In this document: positions 8,901 to 18,210 of the stretch, one piece after another | Layout of the letters: each line of letters opens with the position of its first letter | How positions within the stretch are numbered: position 1 is the first letter of the stretch | From: Ectothiorhodospira magna | Lineage (GTDB): Bacteria > Pseudomonadota > Gammaproteobacteria > Ectothiorhodospirales > Ectothiorhodospiraceae | Reading direction: 5' to 3' | Assembly: GCF_900110965.1 (NCBI RefSeq) | Contig: NZ_FOFO01000006.1 | Location: 1-64,000, forward strand | DNA length: 64,000 nucleotides | Position numbers and translations under genes: made by a program | Notes under the pieces: generated by a model | What the model was told of the DNA's origin: nothing | Seen by the model: the letters and a program-made list of their open reading frames with translations, nothing else | Databases searched by the model: none

Positions 8901-9696
8901 GCCGCTCGGCATTGCGATACTTGTTGCCGTTGAGCCGGGGCAACAGAATCTGGCGAAACTGATCCGCCAGGGTATCAAAGTGATCCCGCCAGGGTGCCTT
9001 GAGTTGTTCAAGCAGGGTAAGGCGGGGGGCCAGAATATCCTCCAGGCAAGGGGGCTGGTGCCGGGGCGGGTCTCCCGCCAGCAGCCGGGAAAGCACCGGT
9101 TCCAATGCCGCAGGCCCCTCACCCAGGGCAGCACATAACAGCCCCAGACTTACCGGGTCTCTGGGATGAATCACCGTGCGCCAGTAATCCCGTACCGCTT
9201 CTGCCAGCAGTTCGCTTTGGTCTGTGGCCAGATTCTGGGTAAACAGGCTGCCGCTGTCGAAGGCATGTTCCCGTAGCGCCCGATAGCACCAGCTATGGAT
9301 GGTGGAGACCGCAGCTTCGTCCATCCACTGGGCTGCCTGCTCCAGACGCCGGGCGGCCATGGCCCGTTCCGCCTCGTCGGGATAGTCCTTGAGCAGGGCG
9401 GACAAAAACCCGTCCGGCGATGGGCCTTCAGGGTCACGAAATACCCGTGCCGCTTCCAGCAGGCGGGCATGGATACGCTCCCGTAGCGCCTTGGTTGCCG
9501 CATCGGTAAAGGTAACCACTAAAATCCGTGGGGGTAATAACGGCTCGGAAAAGGCCTGCTCTCCGCCGTGACCCAGCACCAGCCGGACATAAAGCGCGGC
9601 AATGGTGAAGGTTTTTCCGGTACCGGCACTGGCCTCGATCAGACGATTGCCGTGCAGGGGGAAGCATAAGGGGTCCAGCACCTGGGCCTGGGACAT
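5959..9696 (-). CDS. recB: Exodeoxyribonuclease V beta subunit RecB
   Basis: RecB is the 3'-5' helicase and nuclease subunit of RecBCD. The product has 1245 residues from ATG 9696, chosen because it begins the conserved MSQAQVLDPLCFPL region and has GAGGA before it inside the end of recC. The Walker A motif is ASAGTGKTFTIAALY; helicase motifs include LIDEFQDTDPVQY and VVTIHKAKGLQYPLVF. The C-terminal nuclease domain carries GFIDLVFEHEGRYYVADYKSN, with the expected Asp, Asp and Lys catalytic residues. It follows recC by 5 bases and precedes recD. Confidence 0.96.
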   Translation of the reverse strand: MSQAQVLDPLCFPLHGNRLIEASAGTGKTFTIAALYVRLVLGHGGEQAFSEPLLPPRILVVTFTDAATKALRERIHARLLEAARVFRDPEGPSPDGFLSALLKDYPDEAERAMAARRLEQAAQWMDEAAVSTIHSWCYRALREHAFDSGSLFTQNLATDQSELLAEAVRDYWRTVIHPRDPVSLGLLCAALGEGPAALEPVLSRLLAGDPPRHQPPCLEDILAPRLTLLEQLKAPWRDHFDTLADQFRQILLPRLNGNKYRNAERLLEAMGQWAMDPGRLHPEPPGSQAPLEQLSRSGMQARLKKGQQLPEQLHPAFELLDQADDLERGFREQVLHHGAAWVYRRFRQAQGRLAQLGFDDLLTRLRDALEGPNGDRLAHTLRRQFPVALIDEFQDTDPVQYRIFERVYALETGTPDAGLFLIGDPKQSIYAFRGADIHTYLKARQATRGRHYTLGVNFRSTVAAVAGFNRLFALGEQQHPKGAFLFRPTPQADNPVPFVPVQAQGRETVLQVNGQPQPALTLWHLDVADTLGRTAYIDTMAHRCAGAMAALLAPGHAGFMATGDPAHFTPLKPRDMAVLVRDRSEANAIQAALRAHQIRSVYLSDRESVYLTAEADDLLRWLRACAEPESDRLLRAALATPTLDLSLPALERLNQDERHWENMVERFRGYQWCWRTQGVLPMVRRLMHDFQLPQRLFQQAFGERRLTNLLHLSELLQSAAMELEGEQALIRNLVEHQQSTRQASDEQILRLESDEDLVKVVTIHKAKGLQYPLVFLPFIAGYRPSYGSRPPLIYRDSSGQRVTCFMPDQEDFAQADEARLAEDVRLLYVAVTRACHACWLGVAPVGSRHGDSGFHRSALGSLLGGGDPVSPAQLAEQLEALRAVQLPPAMSGAGEPPVDVVIQIVPAPPESTCHSAPPPSPPTPEIRRPARRPLRPAREHWWIASYSALQLAGRNHPEPRPDPESAQEEYLREVVDEAEWPSVTVAPPITEPSAPLTSKIAFPADFPRGPESGTFLHGLLEWVARTGFQTLAQNPAPLQELLARRCHYRGWGQWIDPLEQWLQALLHCPLRWTPDQSPLVLGQLTQCQAEMDFWFQAGQVNTRHLDRLVTTHTLAGHPRPALLRQTLNGMMKGFIDLVFEHEGRYYVADYKSNWLGDGVAAYAPQALAGAVVARRYDLQYSLYSLALHRLLQARLPDYDYEQHMGGALIFFLRGLDATGSGIHFQRPGADFMDALDGLFARRNSC

Positions 9697-9701
9697 GGGC
9701 C

Positions 9702-12700
9702 TTAATCCTCGCACAACAGGCAAACCGCCTGATTGAGTGGCTCGTAAAGGGTTTTGGCCCAATAGGCAAAGTCCCGCTGCTCCAGCAGCATTGAGGTATC
9801 TGGCCAGGCTCGGGCCAGCCAGGGGTCCTGATCCACCATCCCGGGCCGGAATCTGTCGCCTTGATGGATCAGACCCAGCACCTGGGCCGGGTCCTTGCGA
9901 TTCCGGGCCTGGGCATCCAGCCAGGCGCTACTGCCCCGGCAATAAGCCGGCAGGGGGCGGGTCATTCCAGTTTCCCAGGCCTCCAGCAGCGTCTGCAGAT
10001 GGGTCGTGGCTTCGGCCACCGGTAACGGATGCAGGCACAGGGTATCGTCCAGACCCACCATCAGGGTACGCAGGGAAAGACCCTGGGCATGGGCCAGCAG
10101 GTGCTGGACCCAGGCCAGGCCCATTGTGTCCAGACGCCGAAAGGGATTGTCCTTGGTGCGCAGCTGACTGCCTCGATACAGCAGATGGACTGCGGCTCCA
10201 GATTTATCCCGATATAATCGGGGTAACCCGCCTTCCACGATGTGAGTTCCCGACTCAAACCGCAGCGGCACTGGCCGGGAATCCCGCTGAGGGCAGGTAC
10301 TGGCCACGGCCTGCCAGGTTTTCATCAGGGTGGTGGCCTGATCCCGCAGTTGGGCGGCCTGCCGGCGACCGATTTCTCCCAGGGCCAATCGACCGCTACG
10401 GCGCCAACTGGCCAGGGCCGCCTCCAGACGCTCATCGCAGCCCTGCTGATCTTCTCCGTCTCCCAAAGCGGTGCCCAGCAGGTGATCAAGGGCCTGCCAA
10501 CGGTCCAGGCCATCCAGGGTGAAGGGTTCCTGATCCTCGCCGGCGCCAGGGGGGGGATCGAAATATACCTTGAGGCGCCGCTGAAAAAAGCTGCGTACCG
10601 GATTCACCAGAAAAGCCGCCAGGTCGTCGGCGCTCAGTGGTTCCTGGGAGACCGGGGCCTTCGGCAGGGGTGCCCATCCCGAGGGCCGGGATATGACCGT
10701 CCCTTCGGCATCCTGCAATCCTTCCCATTCCCTGGCATAGGTGAACAGATCCCCATCCCCGCAAAAATAGGCCCGACCAAAGGGCTGCAGGGGGTACTCG
10801 GTGGTCAGGGCTGCCAGTAGCCCATCCCCATCCTTTTCTCCCGGCAGGCGCCAGCCGGCAGCCAGATGATCCCGCAACTGGCTCACCAGGACTGAAGGAG
10901 GCAGCACCGCATTGTCCCGAATGCCCCGTCCTACCCAACTGATATGCAATTGGCTTCTGGCGGACAGCAGGGCTTCCAGAAACAGATAACGGTCATCCTC
11001 CCGTCGGGAGCGGTCTCCGGGCCGATGTTCCCCTGCCATGAGATCAAAGTCCACAGGCGCATGAATACGGGGATAATCCCCGTCATTCATGCCCAGCAGA
11101 CAGACCACCTGATAGGGAATGGCTCGCATGGGCATCAGGGTGCAGACCGTTACCGCTCCGGTTAAAAACCGTTGGGAGAGATGGGATTCATCCAGGGCGC
11201 CGAGCCAATGTTCACGGACCACGGTCAGGGGCAGGGCCTCGGTCATCCCCGCCGCCTCGCACAGGGTTTCCCAATGTTCCAGGGCCTCATCCATGCGCTG
11301 CAGCATGAGCCGGTCACGATCCTGGGTGGGGGCAAAGAAGTCGGCCACCAATGTTCGCAGCCGAGTGGTCCAGACGGCAGGTGCTGCCGGTTCGGCCAGG
11401 CATTGCCAGGTCCGGTCCAGGGCCGTGAGCAGATCGTGGAGAGGACCGATCAGCCCGGCATCCAGGCCACTGATCTCATCGTAGGGTTCAATGCCCTGCC
11501 AAGGCCCAAAGCGGCCTGTTGCGTAGCCCAGCAGCATCCGTCGCAGGCCAAAGCGCCAGGTGTTCTGTTCCAGGTCCGGGGGCAGGGCCAGGGCGGATCG
11601 TTGCCGGGCATCCATCCCCCAGCGGATTCCGGCCCCTTCGATCCAGGCCCGCAGTCGGGGCAAATCCCCCAGGGTGATTCCAAACCGATCCCGCAGGGCG
11701 GGCAAATCCAGCAGATCCAGTAGTTCGGTCACGGACAGGCGCGATTCGGGCAGGCGCAGAAGCTGTTCCAATGCCACCAGCAGGGGTTCACGGCCGCGAC
11801 GGGCCTGATCAGAGAAGCAAAAGGGGATGTGGCGGGGGTCTTCTGGATGGGTCTGGCCGAACACTGCCTGTACATGGGGGGCGTAGCGGTCTACATCCGG
11901 GACCATAATGATGATGTCCCTGGGGCGCAGGGCAGGATCCTCGGCAAACCGGGCCAGCAACTGGTCATGGAGGATTTCTACTTCCCGCTGGGGGCTATGG
12001 GCCACATGAAAGCCAATGGAATGATCCTTTGGGTCCACCGGCGGCCAGTGGTCACGGGTTTCCGCCAGGGGGCGCAGTTCCAGAATGTCGTCCTGGAGTT
12101 GTTGCAGCAGGGTGTTTCCGCCCTGGGATTCAAACAGGTCGATCCGCTGCCAGGGGAGCGCCTCCAGCATATTGCGATAATGGACGGGGTCATCATACTC
12201 ATCCAGCAAACGGATATAGTCCCGTCCCTGCTTGCCCCAGGCTGCCAGCAGGGGGTGGGCATGGTGATGGAGATCTTTTTCGGCAATGACTGTGGGCATC
12301 CCTGCCTTGGGGGCTTGCCGCCGGCGCTGGGCCCGCAGCAAATCCTTGTCACTGATGATGTCGGCCCAGTAATACCGGCAGGGATTGTGGACACACAGCA
12401 GCACCTGACTGAAGCGGGCCAATGCCCCCAAGGCTTCGAGGGTCTGGGCCGACAAGGAGGAAATGCCCAGCACGATCACCCGCCGGGACAGATCGGGGGG
12501 GCGGGTTTCCAGGGTCTGGATACGGGCCATGAACTGCTCATGGACGCCGGCACGACTCAGGTGACGGACATCGGGGGGGGTATCTTCCATCAGGGCACGC
12601 CACAGGGCCGGCTGCCAGCGGCTGTCCGCTGTATCCAGTGGGCGGGGTGCTCCTCTGGGGTCTTGAATGTGATCCAGCCCCCTGGCCCAGTCCGTGAGCC

Positions 12701-13181
12701 AGTCTGCCCGATAGACCTGATACTGGTCCAGCAGGTCTGCCAGGCGCAGGGCCAGCTGATGCCGTTTGCGCAGGTCTGCGTCATCGGTTAGAAACCGGCG
12801 CAGGGGGGCAAATGCCGGTTGCTCCAGACATTCGGGCAACAGACGCATCAGGCGCCAGGTGAGGGGGTCCTTGGCAAAGGGAGATTCGGTGGGTACATTC
12901 CCGGCGCCGAGGACAGCCCGATAGGCATTCCAGAGAAATCGGGCGGGCAACTGGATATCCAGGGCAGCGGCGATCCCCATGCCCGGTTCGGGGCCGTCCG
13001 GGTCCATGGCCAGAGCCAGCTTGAGCCACTGGGCTATGCCGTTGCTCTGGACCAGGATGGTTTCGTTTTCCAGCGGTGCCAGGGGATGACGACGCATCCA
13101 GGTTACGGCCAAGGCCCGCAGGTCTTCCAGACGGTTGCCGTGGACCACCATGAAACCAGGGTGAATGGGGGATGCGGTCAA
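9702..13181 (-). CDS. recC: Exodeoxyribonuclease V gamma subunit RecC
   Basis: RecC is the inactive-helicase subunit that splits the duplex and recognises Chi. The product has 1159 residues. The start is set at TTG 13181 because AGGAG lies 8 bases upstream; it reads (M)TASPIHPGFMVVHGNRLEDL, and the ATG at 13151 is the internal alternative. Family signatures are VHGNRLEDLRALAV near the start, LPARFLWNAYR, and FCFSDQARRGREPLL in the middle. It is the first gene of recC-recB-recD-dacB and is divergent from rsgA, with the 5' regions close together. Confidence 0.95.
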   Translation of the reverse strand: MTASPIHPGFMVVHGNRLEDLRALAVTWMRRHPLAPLENETILVQSNGIAQWLKLALAMDPDGPEPGMGIAAALDIQLPARFLWNAYRAVLGAGNVPTESPFAKDPLTWRLMRLLPECLEQPAFAPLRRFLTDDADLRKRHQLALRLADLLDQYQVYRADWLTDWARGLDHIQDPRGAPRPLDTADSRWQPALWRALMEDTPPDVRHLSRAGVHEQFMARIQTLETRPPDLSRRVIVLGISSLSAQTLEALGALARFSQVLLCVHNPCRYYWADIISDKDLLRAQRRRQAPKAGMPTVIAEKDLHHHAHPLLAAWGKQGRDYIRLLDEYDDPVHYRNMLEALPWQRIDLFESQGGNTLLQQLQDDILELRPLAETRDHWPPVDPKDHSIGFHVAHSPQREVEILHDQLLARFAEDPALRPRDIIIMVPDVDRYAPHVQAVFGQTHPEDPRHIPFCFSDQARRGREPLLVALEQLLRLPESRLSVTELLDLLDLPALRDRFGITLGDLPRLRAWIEGAGIRWGMDARQRSALALPPDLEQNTWRFGLRRMLLGYATGRFGPWQGIEPYDEISGLDAGLIGPLHDLLTALDRTWQCLAEPAAPAVWTTRLRTLVADFFAPTQDRDRLMLQRMDEALEHWETLCEAAGMTEALPLTVVREHWLGALDESHLSQRFLTGAVTVCTLMPMRAIPYQVVCLLGMNDGDYPRIHAPVDFDLMAGEHRPGDRSRREDDRYLFLEALLSARSQLHISWVGRGIRDNAVLPPSVLVSQLRDHLAAGWRLPGEKDGDGLLAALTTEYPLQPFGRAYFCGDGDLFTYAREWEGLQDAEGTVISRPSGWAPLPKAPVSQEPLSADDLAAFLVNPVRSFFQRRLKVYFDPPPGAGEDQEPFTLDGLDRWQALDHLLGTALGDGEDQQGCDERLEAALASWRRSGRLALGEIGRRQAAQLRDQATTLMKTWQAVASTCPQRDSRPVPLRFESGTHIVEGGLPRLYRDKSGAAVHLLYRGSQLRTKDNPFRRLDTMGLAWVQHLLAHAQGLSLRTLMVGLDDTLCLHPLPVAEATTHLQTLLEAWETGMTRPLPAYCRGSSAWLDAQARNRKDPAQVLGLIHQGDRFRPGMVDQDPWLARAWPDTSMLLEQRDFAYWAKTLYEPLNQAVCLLCED

Positions 13182-13250
13182 CGAAACTGCTCCTAAAAAC
13201 CTGATCCTTGAAGAACCATCAGCAGGTTGCCCGGCGAAGGCAGTGATGGT

Positions 13251-13278
13251 TTGTGTTGCCATGTGCTGTTGCTATAGT
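13251..13278 (+). promoter_or_regulatory. Candidate sigma-70 promoter for rsgA
   Basis: TTGTGT (13251-13256), a 16-base spacer, then TATAGT (13273-13278). Initiation would fall near 13285, upstream of both possible rsgA starts (13303 and 13345). It lies between the divergent recC and rsgA starts. Confidence 0.45.
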
Positions 13279-13344
13279 ACGTGGGTTGTTATCTGGAATC
13301 CAATGGCCAACAGCTTGATATGGGGGCGGGGTGTCTCGCACAAC

Positions 13345-14235
13345 ATGATAAAAGCATCCAGGCCCGGAAGGGTCATCACCCGTTTTGGTTCACAGGTGCT
13401 GGTGGAAGACGGGGATGGCCATGTCCATCGCTGCACACCCCGCCGCCGGCTTGAACATGTGGTCTGCAACGACGCAGTCTCATGGCACCCCGAATCCAGT
13501 GGAGACGGGGTGGTGACCGAGGTGCATCCCCGGAGTAACCTGCTGGAGCGGGTCGATCCCCGTGGCCAGCGCAAGAACATCGCTGCCAACGTGGATCAGG
13601 TGGTGGTGGTCACCGCCGCCGCCCCTGCCCCCAGTTGGCCTCTGGTGGACCGTTATCTGGTGGCCATCGAGGGCATGCCGGCCCGGGCGCTGATCCTCTA
13701 TAACAAGGCAGACCGGCCCGATCCAGACCCGGAAAGCACCCTGGCCGCCCTTACGGGGTATCAGGCGTTGGGTTATCCAGTGCTCAAAACCAGTGTGGCC
13801 GATGGTCGGGGTATGGAGGCCCTGGGGGACTTTCTGGCCCAGGGCACCAGCGTACTGGTGGGCCAGTCCGGGGTGGGCAAGTCCTCCCTGATCCAGGCCC
13901 TGTTGCCGGACCTGGACATCCGTATCGGCGCTTTGTCCGAACTCAGCGGCGAGGGACGCCATACCACCACCAATGCCACCGTCTATCGCCTGCCCTGTGG
14001 CGGCGCCCTGATCGACTCCCCCGGTGTACGGGATTTCAGCCCCGGCCCCACCCCTCAGCGGGAACTGGCGCAGGGGTTTGTGGAATTCAGAACCCTGGCG
14101 CCGGCGTGTCGTTTTCACAACTGTACCCATACGGTAGAACCGGGCTGTGCGGTGAAGGCCGCGTTGGAGCAGGGACAGATCGATCCCCGGCGTTACGCAA
14201 GCTATTGCACCTTGCTTGAAGCCGCTCAGGTGTAG
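13345..14235 (+). CDS. rsgA: Small-ribosomal-subunit biogenesis GTPase RsgA
   Basis: RsgA is a circularly permuted GTPase that checks late 30S maturation. The product has 296 residues from ATG 13345; ATG 13303 is an alternative and longer frames are unlikely. An N-terminal OB-fold (GRVITRFGSQVLVEDGDG) is followed by permuted G motifs: NKAD (G4), GQSGVGKSSL (G1) and DSPGVRDF (G3). A C-terminal zinc motif has the expected Cys/His residues (CRFHNCTHTVEPGC). It lacks the long basic N-terminal extension of the E. coli protein. It is convergent with hinT. Confidence 0.93.
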   Translation: MIKASRPGRVITRFGSQVLVEDGDGHVHRCTPRRRLEHVVCNDAVSWHPESSGDGVVTEVHPRSNLLERVDPRGQRKNIAANVDQVVVVTAAAPAPSWPLVDRYLVAIEGMPARALILYNKADRPDPDPESTLAALTGYQALGYPVLKTSVADGRGMEALGDFLAQGTSVLVGQSGVGKSSLIQALLPDLDIRIGALSELSGEGRHTTTNATVYRLPCGGALIDSPGVRDFSPGPTPQRELAQGFVEFRTLAPACRFHNCTHTVEPGCAVKAALEQGQIDPRRYASYCTLLEAAQV

Positions 14236-14263
14236 CCGGTCACCGGGCTGGCGGCGATGGGGA

Positions 14264-14608
14264 TCAGCCCGGCGGCCATGTCATCTGCCGCCCCCCCAAA
14301 ACGTGCAGGTGCAGGTGATAGACCGATTGGCCGCCATCGGCATTGCAGTTGATGACGGTACGAAAACCGTCTTCCACCACCCCCGCCTGCCGGGCCAGCT
14401 CCAGCCCCACCCAGTGCATGTGTCCCACCAGTGCCATATCGGTCTGGCTCATGTCGGCCACGGTGGCAAAATGCTGTCTGGGAATCACCAGCAGGTGCAG
14501 GGGCGCCTGGGGATTCAGGTCACGAAAGGCCACCACCTGATCATCCTGATAAACGATATCCGCCGGGATCTTGCCCTCGGCAATCTTGCAGAAGATGCAG
14601 TCTGTCAT
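14264..14608 (-). CDS. hinT: HIT-family purine nucleoside phosphoramidase
   Basis: The 114-residue product is a small histidine-triad hydrolase acting on AMP-lysine and related adenosine phosphoramidates. It opens with MTDCIFCKIAEGKIPADIVY and carries the histidine triad HLHLHVLGG near the end. It is the last gene of the dnaX-ybaB-recR-hinT unit, 27 bases after the recR stop. The length is normal for the family. Confidence 0.93.
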   Translation of the reverse strand: MTDCIFCKIAEGKIPADIVYQDDQVVAFRDLNPQAPLHLLVIPRQHFATVADMSQTDMALVGHMHWVGLELARQAGVVEDGFRTVINCNADGGQSVYHLHLHVLGGRQMTWPPG

Positions 14609-14635
14609 TGATTTTGCTCGATGAAATGAATGGGC

Positions 14636-15232
14636 CTATAAATCGCGCCGGCCCGAAAAGGCATGGGAAAGGGTTCCCCGGTCCACATAATCCAGTTCGC
14701 CCCCCAGGGGGATGCCCTGGGCGATGCGGGTGGTCCGCACCTTGTGCCCCCGGGCCATGTCGGCAATATAGTGAGCGGTGACTTCCCCTTCCACCGTGGT
14801 TCCGGTGGCCAGGATCAGTTCCTGGATCTCGCCTTCGGCCAAACGGGCTTCCAGCCGGTCCAGGCCCAGTTCCTCGGGGCCGATGCCGTCCAGGGGGGAA
14901 AGCTGACCTAACAGCACATGGTACTGACCCCTAAAGCCGGTGGCTTGTTCGATGGCCATCTGGTCCGCCGGGGTTTCCACCACACACAGCAGGTGTCTGT
15001 CCCGGTGCATATCGACGCAAATCCGGCACAGTGGGTGTTCGGTGAGGGTACGACAGCATTGGCAATGACCGATGTGCTCGACCGCTGCCTTGAGCACCTC
15101 GGCAAGCCGCAGCGCCCCTTCCCGGTCCCGTTCCAGCACCTGCAGGGCCATCCGCTGGGCCGATTTTGGTCCCACGCCGGGGAGGCAGCGCAGTGCCTCC
15201 ACCAGACGATCAAGAAGGGGTGTCTCGCCCAT
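14636..15232 (-). CDS. recR: Recombination mediator RecR
   Basis: RecR is the ring-forming DNA clamp of the RecFOR pathway, which loads RecA at gaps. The product has 198 residues. Features in order: an N-terminal helix-hairpin-helix ([17 protein letters not shown]), a C4 zinc finger ([16 protein letters not shown]), and a Toprim domain starting at [15 protein letters not shown]. The C-terminal [11 protein letters not shown] motif is typical. It lies 3 bases behind ybaB, the classical dnaX-ybaB-recR order. Confidence 0.96.
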   Translation of the reverse strand: MGETPLLDRLVEALRCLPGVGPKSAQRMALQVLERDREGALRLAEVLKAAVEHIGHCQCCRTLTEHPLCRICVDMHRDRHLLCVVETPADQMAIEQATGFRGQYHVLLGQLSPLDGIGPEELGLDRLEARLAEGEIQELILATGTTVEGEVTAHYIADMARGHKVRTTRIAQGIPLGGELDYVDRGTLSHAFSGRRDL

Positions 15233-15235
15233 GAA

Positions 15236-15562
15236 TCAGAACGGCAGCTTGAATCCACCTGGCAGACCCATACCCTGGGTGACCGCACCCAGATGTTCCC
15301 GGGTCATGTCTTCCACTTTCTGCACCGCATCGTTCATGGCGGCGGTGAGCAGGTCTTCGAGCATGTCACGGTCTTCTTCCAGCACACTGGGATCGATGGT
15401 CACGCGGCTCACGGAATGCTTGCCGGTCATGACCACGCTGACCAGGCCACCACCGGCCTGGCCGGTGACTTCCATTTCCGCCAGTTCGGCCTGGGCACGG
15501 GCCATTTCTTCCTGCATTTTCTGGGCCTGTTTCATCAGGTTCCCAAGTCCGCCTTTGAGCAT
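15236..15562 (-). CDS. ybaB: Nucleoid-associated protein, YbaB/EbfC family
   Basis: The product is a 108-residue dimeric DNA-binding protein that coats the nucleoid. The start at ATG 15562 gives the standard [20 protein letters not shown] opening, and AAGG lies about 8 bases upstream; the frame extends further but without family similarity. A central [15 protein letters not shown] strand region and a C-terminal helix with [14 protein letters not shown] are typical. It sits between dnaX and recR. Confidence 0.95.
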   Translation of the reverse strand: MLKGGLGNLMKQAQKMQEEMARAQAELAEMEVTGQAGGGLVSVVMTGKHSVSRVTIDPSVLEEDRDMLEDLLTAAMNDAVQKVEDMTREHLGAVTQGMGLPGGFKLPF

Positions 15563-15645
15563 ATCAATTACCTTTTTTCTAAGGTTTAGTGAATTCAGGA
15601 AGGCGTAGTGTAATGCCTCCCGATGGGTGAAACACGCGCCCGCGC

Positions 15646-17481
15646 TCAATCTTCTTCCACGGGGCGCACGGAACCGGCCACCAGCGCCGCATCAAAACGG
15701 GCTTTCAGGGCGCTGGCCACCGGGTCTTCTTCCATGTCCTGTTCGGCTGCCTGCTGTCGCTGGGCATGGGCTCTGGCTGCCGCCGCTGCCGGGGTGTCCG
15801 ATGCAGGCTGTCCCGACCGGATGCGCACCCTGACATGCCGACCCAGCCGTGACTGCACGGCGGATTCCAGTTTTTGCAGGGACATATCCGTCTTCAAATG
15901 GTGGTATTTAGGCTCCAGGCCGAGCAGCAGTTCCTGGCCGTCGTAACCTTCCAGGGCGCAATGATTCACCAACTGCCCGGCCATGGCCCCCAGGCCCAGG
16001 GTGGGTACCAGTGCGCCCCAGTCCAGGGGCTGTGAGGCATTGGCCTGCCCGGTGCGCGGCGGCACGGGGGGTGTCGGCGCCGGAACCTCTCGTGCCGGGG
16101 TGGGCGGCACCGTGGCCACGGGAGGCGCATTTTCCTCGTCCAGCCAGGGTGGCGGCTCGGGCAGGTCTGACTCAACCGGCTCCGGGGCCACGGCCCGTGG
16201 AGGGGGTACCGGGTCCGGTGCTGCCACGGATGGCAGATCGGCACGTCCAACCGGCGCGGCCCGGGCAGGCCCGCCTTCCAGTTGGGCGAGGATATCCCGC
16301 GGCCCCCGGGGTACCGGCCCCGCCGGCCCGGGTGCCGCCGGCGTCGATTCGGCCCGGGGCGGCACGGGTGGTGCCGGTACCCGTGGAGCGGCATCGGCCA
16401 CCGGACGAAAGGCCAGCATCCGCAACAGGACCATTTCCAGGCCGCTACGGGGCTCGGGCACCAGGGGCAAATCCCGACGCCCGATCAGGGCGATCTGATA
16501 AAAAAGCTGAATATCCTCGGGAGCCAGTTGCCGGGCCAGTTCGGCCAGGGCCTCTTGCTCATCCGGCAGATTGTCCAGCACCTCGGGCACCTGCTGGGCC
16601 AGGGCCAGATGATGCAACAGGGTAATCAGTTCCGCCAGCACCCCTCCATAGTCCGGGGACTGGGCCGACAGTTCTTCCACCACCGCCAGCACTGCCCGGG
16701 CCTCCCCGGCGGCCAGGGCCTGGAGCAGCCGCAGCAGATGATCCCGGGACATGGCGCCGAGCATCTCCCGCACTTCCTCCGTGCGCAGCGCCCCGTCACC
16801 AAACCCGATGGCCTGATCCAGCAGGCTCAGGGCGTCCCGCATGCTGCCCGAGGCGGCGCGGGCAATCTGCACCACGGCGGCAGGCTCCGCCTCGATGGCC
16901 TCTTGCCGCAGCACCTGGCTTAGATGATCGGCGATCATCGACGCCGGCATGGCCTTGAGATTGAACTGCAGGCAGCGGGACAGGATGGTGACCGGCAGTT
17001 TCTGGGGGTCGGTGGTGGCCAGCAGGAATTTCACATGGGGCGGCGGCTCTTCCAGGGTTTTGAGCAGGGCATTGAAGCTGTGGCTGGAGAGCATGTGCAC
17101 TTCGTCGATCAGATAGACCTTGAAGCGCCCCCGGGTGGGGGCGTAGGGCACGTTTTCCAGCAGTTCCCGGGTATCTTCCACCTTGGTGCGGGAAGCGGCA
17201 TCCACTTCGATCAGATCAATGAAGCGCCCGGCGTCGATTTCACGACAGGCCCCGCACTGGCCGCAGGGGGTGGCGGTCACCCCGGTTTCGCAGTTGAGGC
17301 ACTTGGCCAGGACCCGGGCGATGGTGGTCTTGCCCACGCCCCGGGTACCGGTGAAAAGATAGGCATGGTGCAGCCGGTCCTCCCGCAGGGCATTGGACAG
17401 GGCACGCACCACATGGGGTTGTCCCACCAGTTCTTCGAAACTGCGGGGGCGCCACTTGCGGGCCAGAACCTGATAGCTCAT
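15646..17481 (-). CDS. dnaX: DNA polymerase III subunits gamma/tau
   Basis: DnaX is the clamp-loader ATPase of the replicative polymerase. The product has 611 residues. The AAA+ domain has Walker [17 protein letters not shown], a zinc module ([19 protein letters not shown]) and Walker B region [25 protein letters not shown] Pro/Ala-rich linker (about residues 360-480) precedes the tau C-terminal part. I see no A-rich slippery heptamer such as that used in E. coli for gamma production, so this strain may make only tau or make gamma in another way. It is the first gene of dnaX-ybaB-recR-hinT. Confidence 0.96.
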   Translation of the reverse strand: MSYQVLARKWRPRSFEELVGQPHVVRALSNALREDRLHHAYLFTGTRGVGKTTIARVLAKCLNCETGVTATPCGQCGACREIDAGRFIDLIEVDAASRTKVEDTRELLENVPYAPTRGRFKVYLIDEVHMLSSHSFNALLKTLEEPPPHVKFLLATTDPQKLPVTILSRCLQFNLKAMPASMIADHLSQVLRQEAIEAEPAAVVQIARAASGSMRDALSLLDQAIGFGDGALRTEEVREMLGAMSRDHLLRLLQALAAGEARAVLAVVEELSAQSPDYGGVLAELITLLHHLALAQQVPEVLDNLPDEQEALAELARQLAPEDIQLFYQIALIGRRDLPLVPEPRSGLEMVLLRMLAFRPVADAAPRVPAPPVPPRAESTPAAPGPAGPVPRGPRDILAQLEGGPARAAPVGRADLPSVAAPDPVPPPRAVAPEPVESDLPEPPPWLDEENAPPVATVPPTPAREVPAPTPPVPPRTGQANASQPLDWGALVPTLGLGAMAGQLVNHCALEGYDGQELLLGLEPKYHHLKTDMSLQKLESAVQSRLGRHVRVRIRSGQPASDTPAAAAARAHAQRQQAAEQDMEEDPVASALKARFDAALVAGSVRPVEED

Positions 17482-17514
17482 GAATCTCGCTAAAGTTGCC
17501 GGAAAGGGTCATAC

Positions 17515-17541
17515 GCCCGCACCGGCTCAAGAGCCGCGGGC
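17515..17541. other. Strong GC-rich hairpin between rraA and dnaX
   Basis: GCCCGC (17515-17520) pairs with GCGGGC (17536-17541), and GGCTC pairs with GAGCC inside, giving an almost continuous stem. It lies downstream of rraA and upstream of dnaX, both on the minus strand. No T-run follows, so it may be a weak or factor-assisted terminator for rraA or a leader structure of dnaX. Confidence 0.4.
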
Positions 17542-17599
17542 ACGAGGGGCCATGATAGCGCAGCAAAGGTCCTGGGTGGTGCAGCGATGACCCACTGGA

Positions 17600-18094
17600 T
17601 CAGGCCGGCAACACCACAATGCCATCCTCATCGGCAAACAGGCGGTCGCCGGGCTTGAAGCTGACTCCGGCAAACTTCACCGGCACATTCACCTGCCCCA
17701 CCCCCAGCTTGCGGCTCTTGAGAGGATGGGTGGCCAGGGCCTTCACCCCCAGGGGCATGCCGGCACAGGCCCGGGAATCCCGGATGCAGCCGTACATCAC
17801 CACTCCGGCCCAGCCGTTCTTGACCGCCAGCATCGCCAGCTGATCCCCCAGCATGGCACAGCGCAGGGAACCGCCGGCATCCACCACCAACACCTTGCCG
17901 CGCCCATCCTCACCCAGCATCTCCCGGACCTTGCTGTTGTCCTCAAAACATTTGAGGGTCACGATCTGGCCAGAAAAGGCCCGCTCACCGCCAAAATCCT
18001 GAAACAGGGGGTCCGCCACCTGCAACCCCGGATGATCCTCGTATTCATCACACAGGTCCGCTGTTCCCTGAAAACTCAGTGCTTCGGAAGCCAT
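17600..18094 (-). CDS. rraA: RraA-family protein (regulator of RNase E activity)
   Basis: The 164-residue product is like the E. coli regulator that binds RNase E and slows mRNA decay. The start ATG 18094 has AAGGGG about 7 bases upstream. The family core is visible: [20 protein letters not shown] and [13 protein letters not shown]. The same fold serves in HMG/CHA aldolases, and some members have aldolase-type residues (the Gly...Asp-Arg pattern is partly present), so an aldolase role cannot be excluded. It lies alone downstream of the aceA terminator. Confidence 0.85.
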   Translation of the reverse strand: MASEALSFQGTADLCDEYEDHPGLQVADPLFQDFGGERAFSGQIVTLKCFEDNSKVREMLGEDGRGKVLVVDAGGSLRCAMLGDQLAMLAVKNGWAGVVMYGCIRDSRACAGMPLGVKALATHPLKSRKLGVGQVNVPVKFAGVSFKPGDRLFADEDGIVVLPA

Positions 18095-18118
18095 GGTTCA
18101 TCCCCTTGTGTAAATATA

Positions 18119-18158
18119 TGAAAAAGAAAGGCCGTACCGCCATGCAGCGAGTACGGCC
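18119..18158 (-). terminator. Rho-independent terminator of aceA
   Basis: On the minus strand GGCCGTAC (18158-18151) pairs perfectly with GTACGGCC (18137-18130) across a 13-base loop and is followed by a T-rich tract (TTTCTTTTT, 18129-18121). It lies 52 bases past the aceA stop and just upstream of rraA. Confidence 0.9.
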
Positions 18159-18210
18159 CGACCGGTTCACGGTGTGTCCCGGACACCAGAGGCATCCGGG
18201 ATGGCGTGCA

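Noticed and set aside
14236-14263. Terminator between rsgA and hinT
   Set aside because: GGGCTG/CAGCCC could pair across a 14-base loop but there is no T-run on either strand.
15646-17481. Programmed frameshift in dnaX
   Set aside because: No A-AAA-AAG slippery heptamer is seen on the coding strand; the only six-base run is T-rich in that sense.
17482-17599. Possible 4.5S (SRP) RNA gene upstream of dnaX
   Set aside because: The gap has a strong hairpin but not the conserved GGAAGGAAGCAGCC-type core, so no SRP RNA is called.
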